A stretch of 6,053 nucleotides of DNA from an uncultured Bacteroidales bacterium (lineage in GTDB: Bacteria; Bacteroidota; Bacteroidia; Bacteroidales; P3). The stretch's first letter is position 1; the number at the start of each line of letters is the position of its first letter. The notes under the pieces were generated by a model. The model was not told where the DNA came from and made no database searches. It saw only the letters and a program-made list of their open reading frames with translations. Below are positions 6,008-6,053 of the stretch, one piece after another. Location: assembly GCA_947174375.1 (NCBI GenBank), contig CAMWIS010000097.1, positions 1 through 6,053 of the forward strand. The letters are read 5' to 3'. Position numbers and translations under genes: made by a program.

Positions 6008-6053
6008 TTCATTTATTGGAATCCGCCCCGTTTTTATCATTTACAAGGTATTA

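Overview
The window is a gene-dense stretch of bacterial chromosome, GC-rich in its coding parts (roughly 60% by eye), with two short AT-rich gaps. It most likely comes from Bacteroidota, probably the Bacteroidales. The clearest signs are three exact copies of TAAATTTG, which fits the Bacteroidota -7 promoter consensus TAnnTTTG, each at the expected place upstream of a gene. Most starts also lack Shine-Dalgarno sequences. A cytidylate-kinase-like gene of the GSGGR type and an SRPBCC protein next to pyrE fit the same group. No genus can be named.

Layout, left to right. The 3' part of uup (ABC-F ATPase, +) runs in from the left edge and meets, tail to tail with overlapping stop codons, a cytidylate-kinase-like gene on the minus strand. 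A 59-bp AT-rich gap separates that gene from sodB (+). It carries two back-to-back -7 elements that form a perfect 8-bp inverted repeat. sodB (iron-type superoxide dismutase) is followed after 13 bp by aroK (shikimate kinase, +). aroK ends 3 bp from the end of rlmD on the minus strand. rlmD is the last gene of a tightly coupled minus-strand operon, pyrE - SRPBCC protein - rlmD (orotate phosphoribosyltransferase, START-like protein of unknown role, rRNA uracil-5-methyltransferase). The right edge (5873-6053) is an intergenic region with the pyrE promoter, a small dyad and a possible rightward promoter for a gene outside the window.

The genes are housekeeping: nucleotide metabolism, aromatic biosynthesis, oxidative defence and ribosome function. 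I see no mobile element, CRISPR array, RNA gene, phage gene or defence system, and no new system. The points worth attention are the overlapping sodB/kinase promoters, a kinase mRNA that appears leaderless, the sodB-aroK pairing, and the uncharacterised SRPBCC protein wedged with stop-start coupling between pyrE and rlmD. No stretch longer than 300 bases lacks a gene, and I found no convincing intrinsic terminator.
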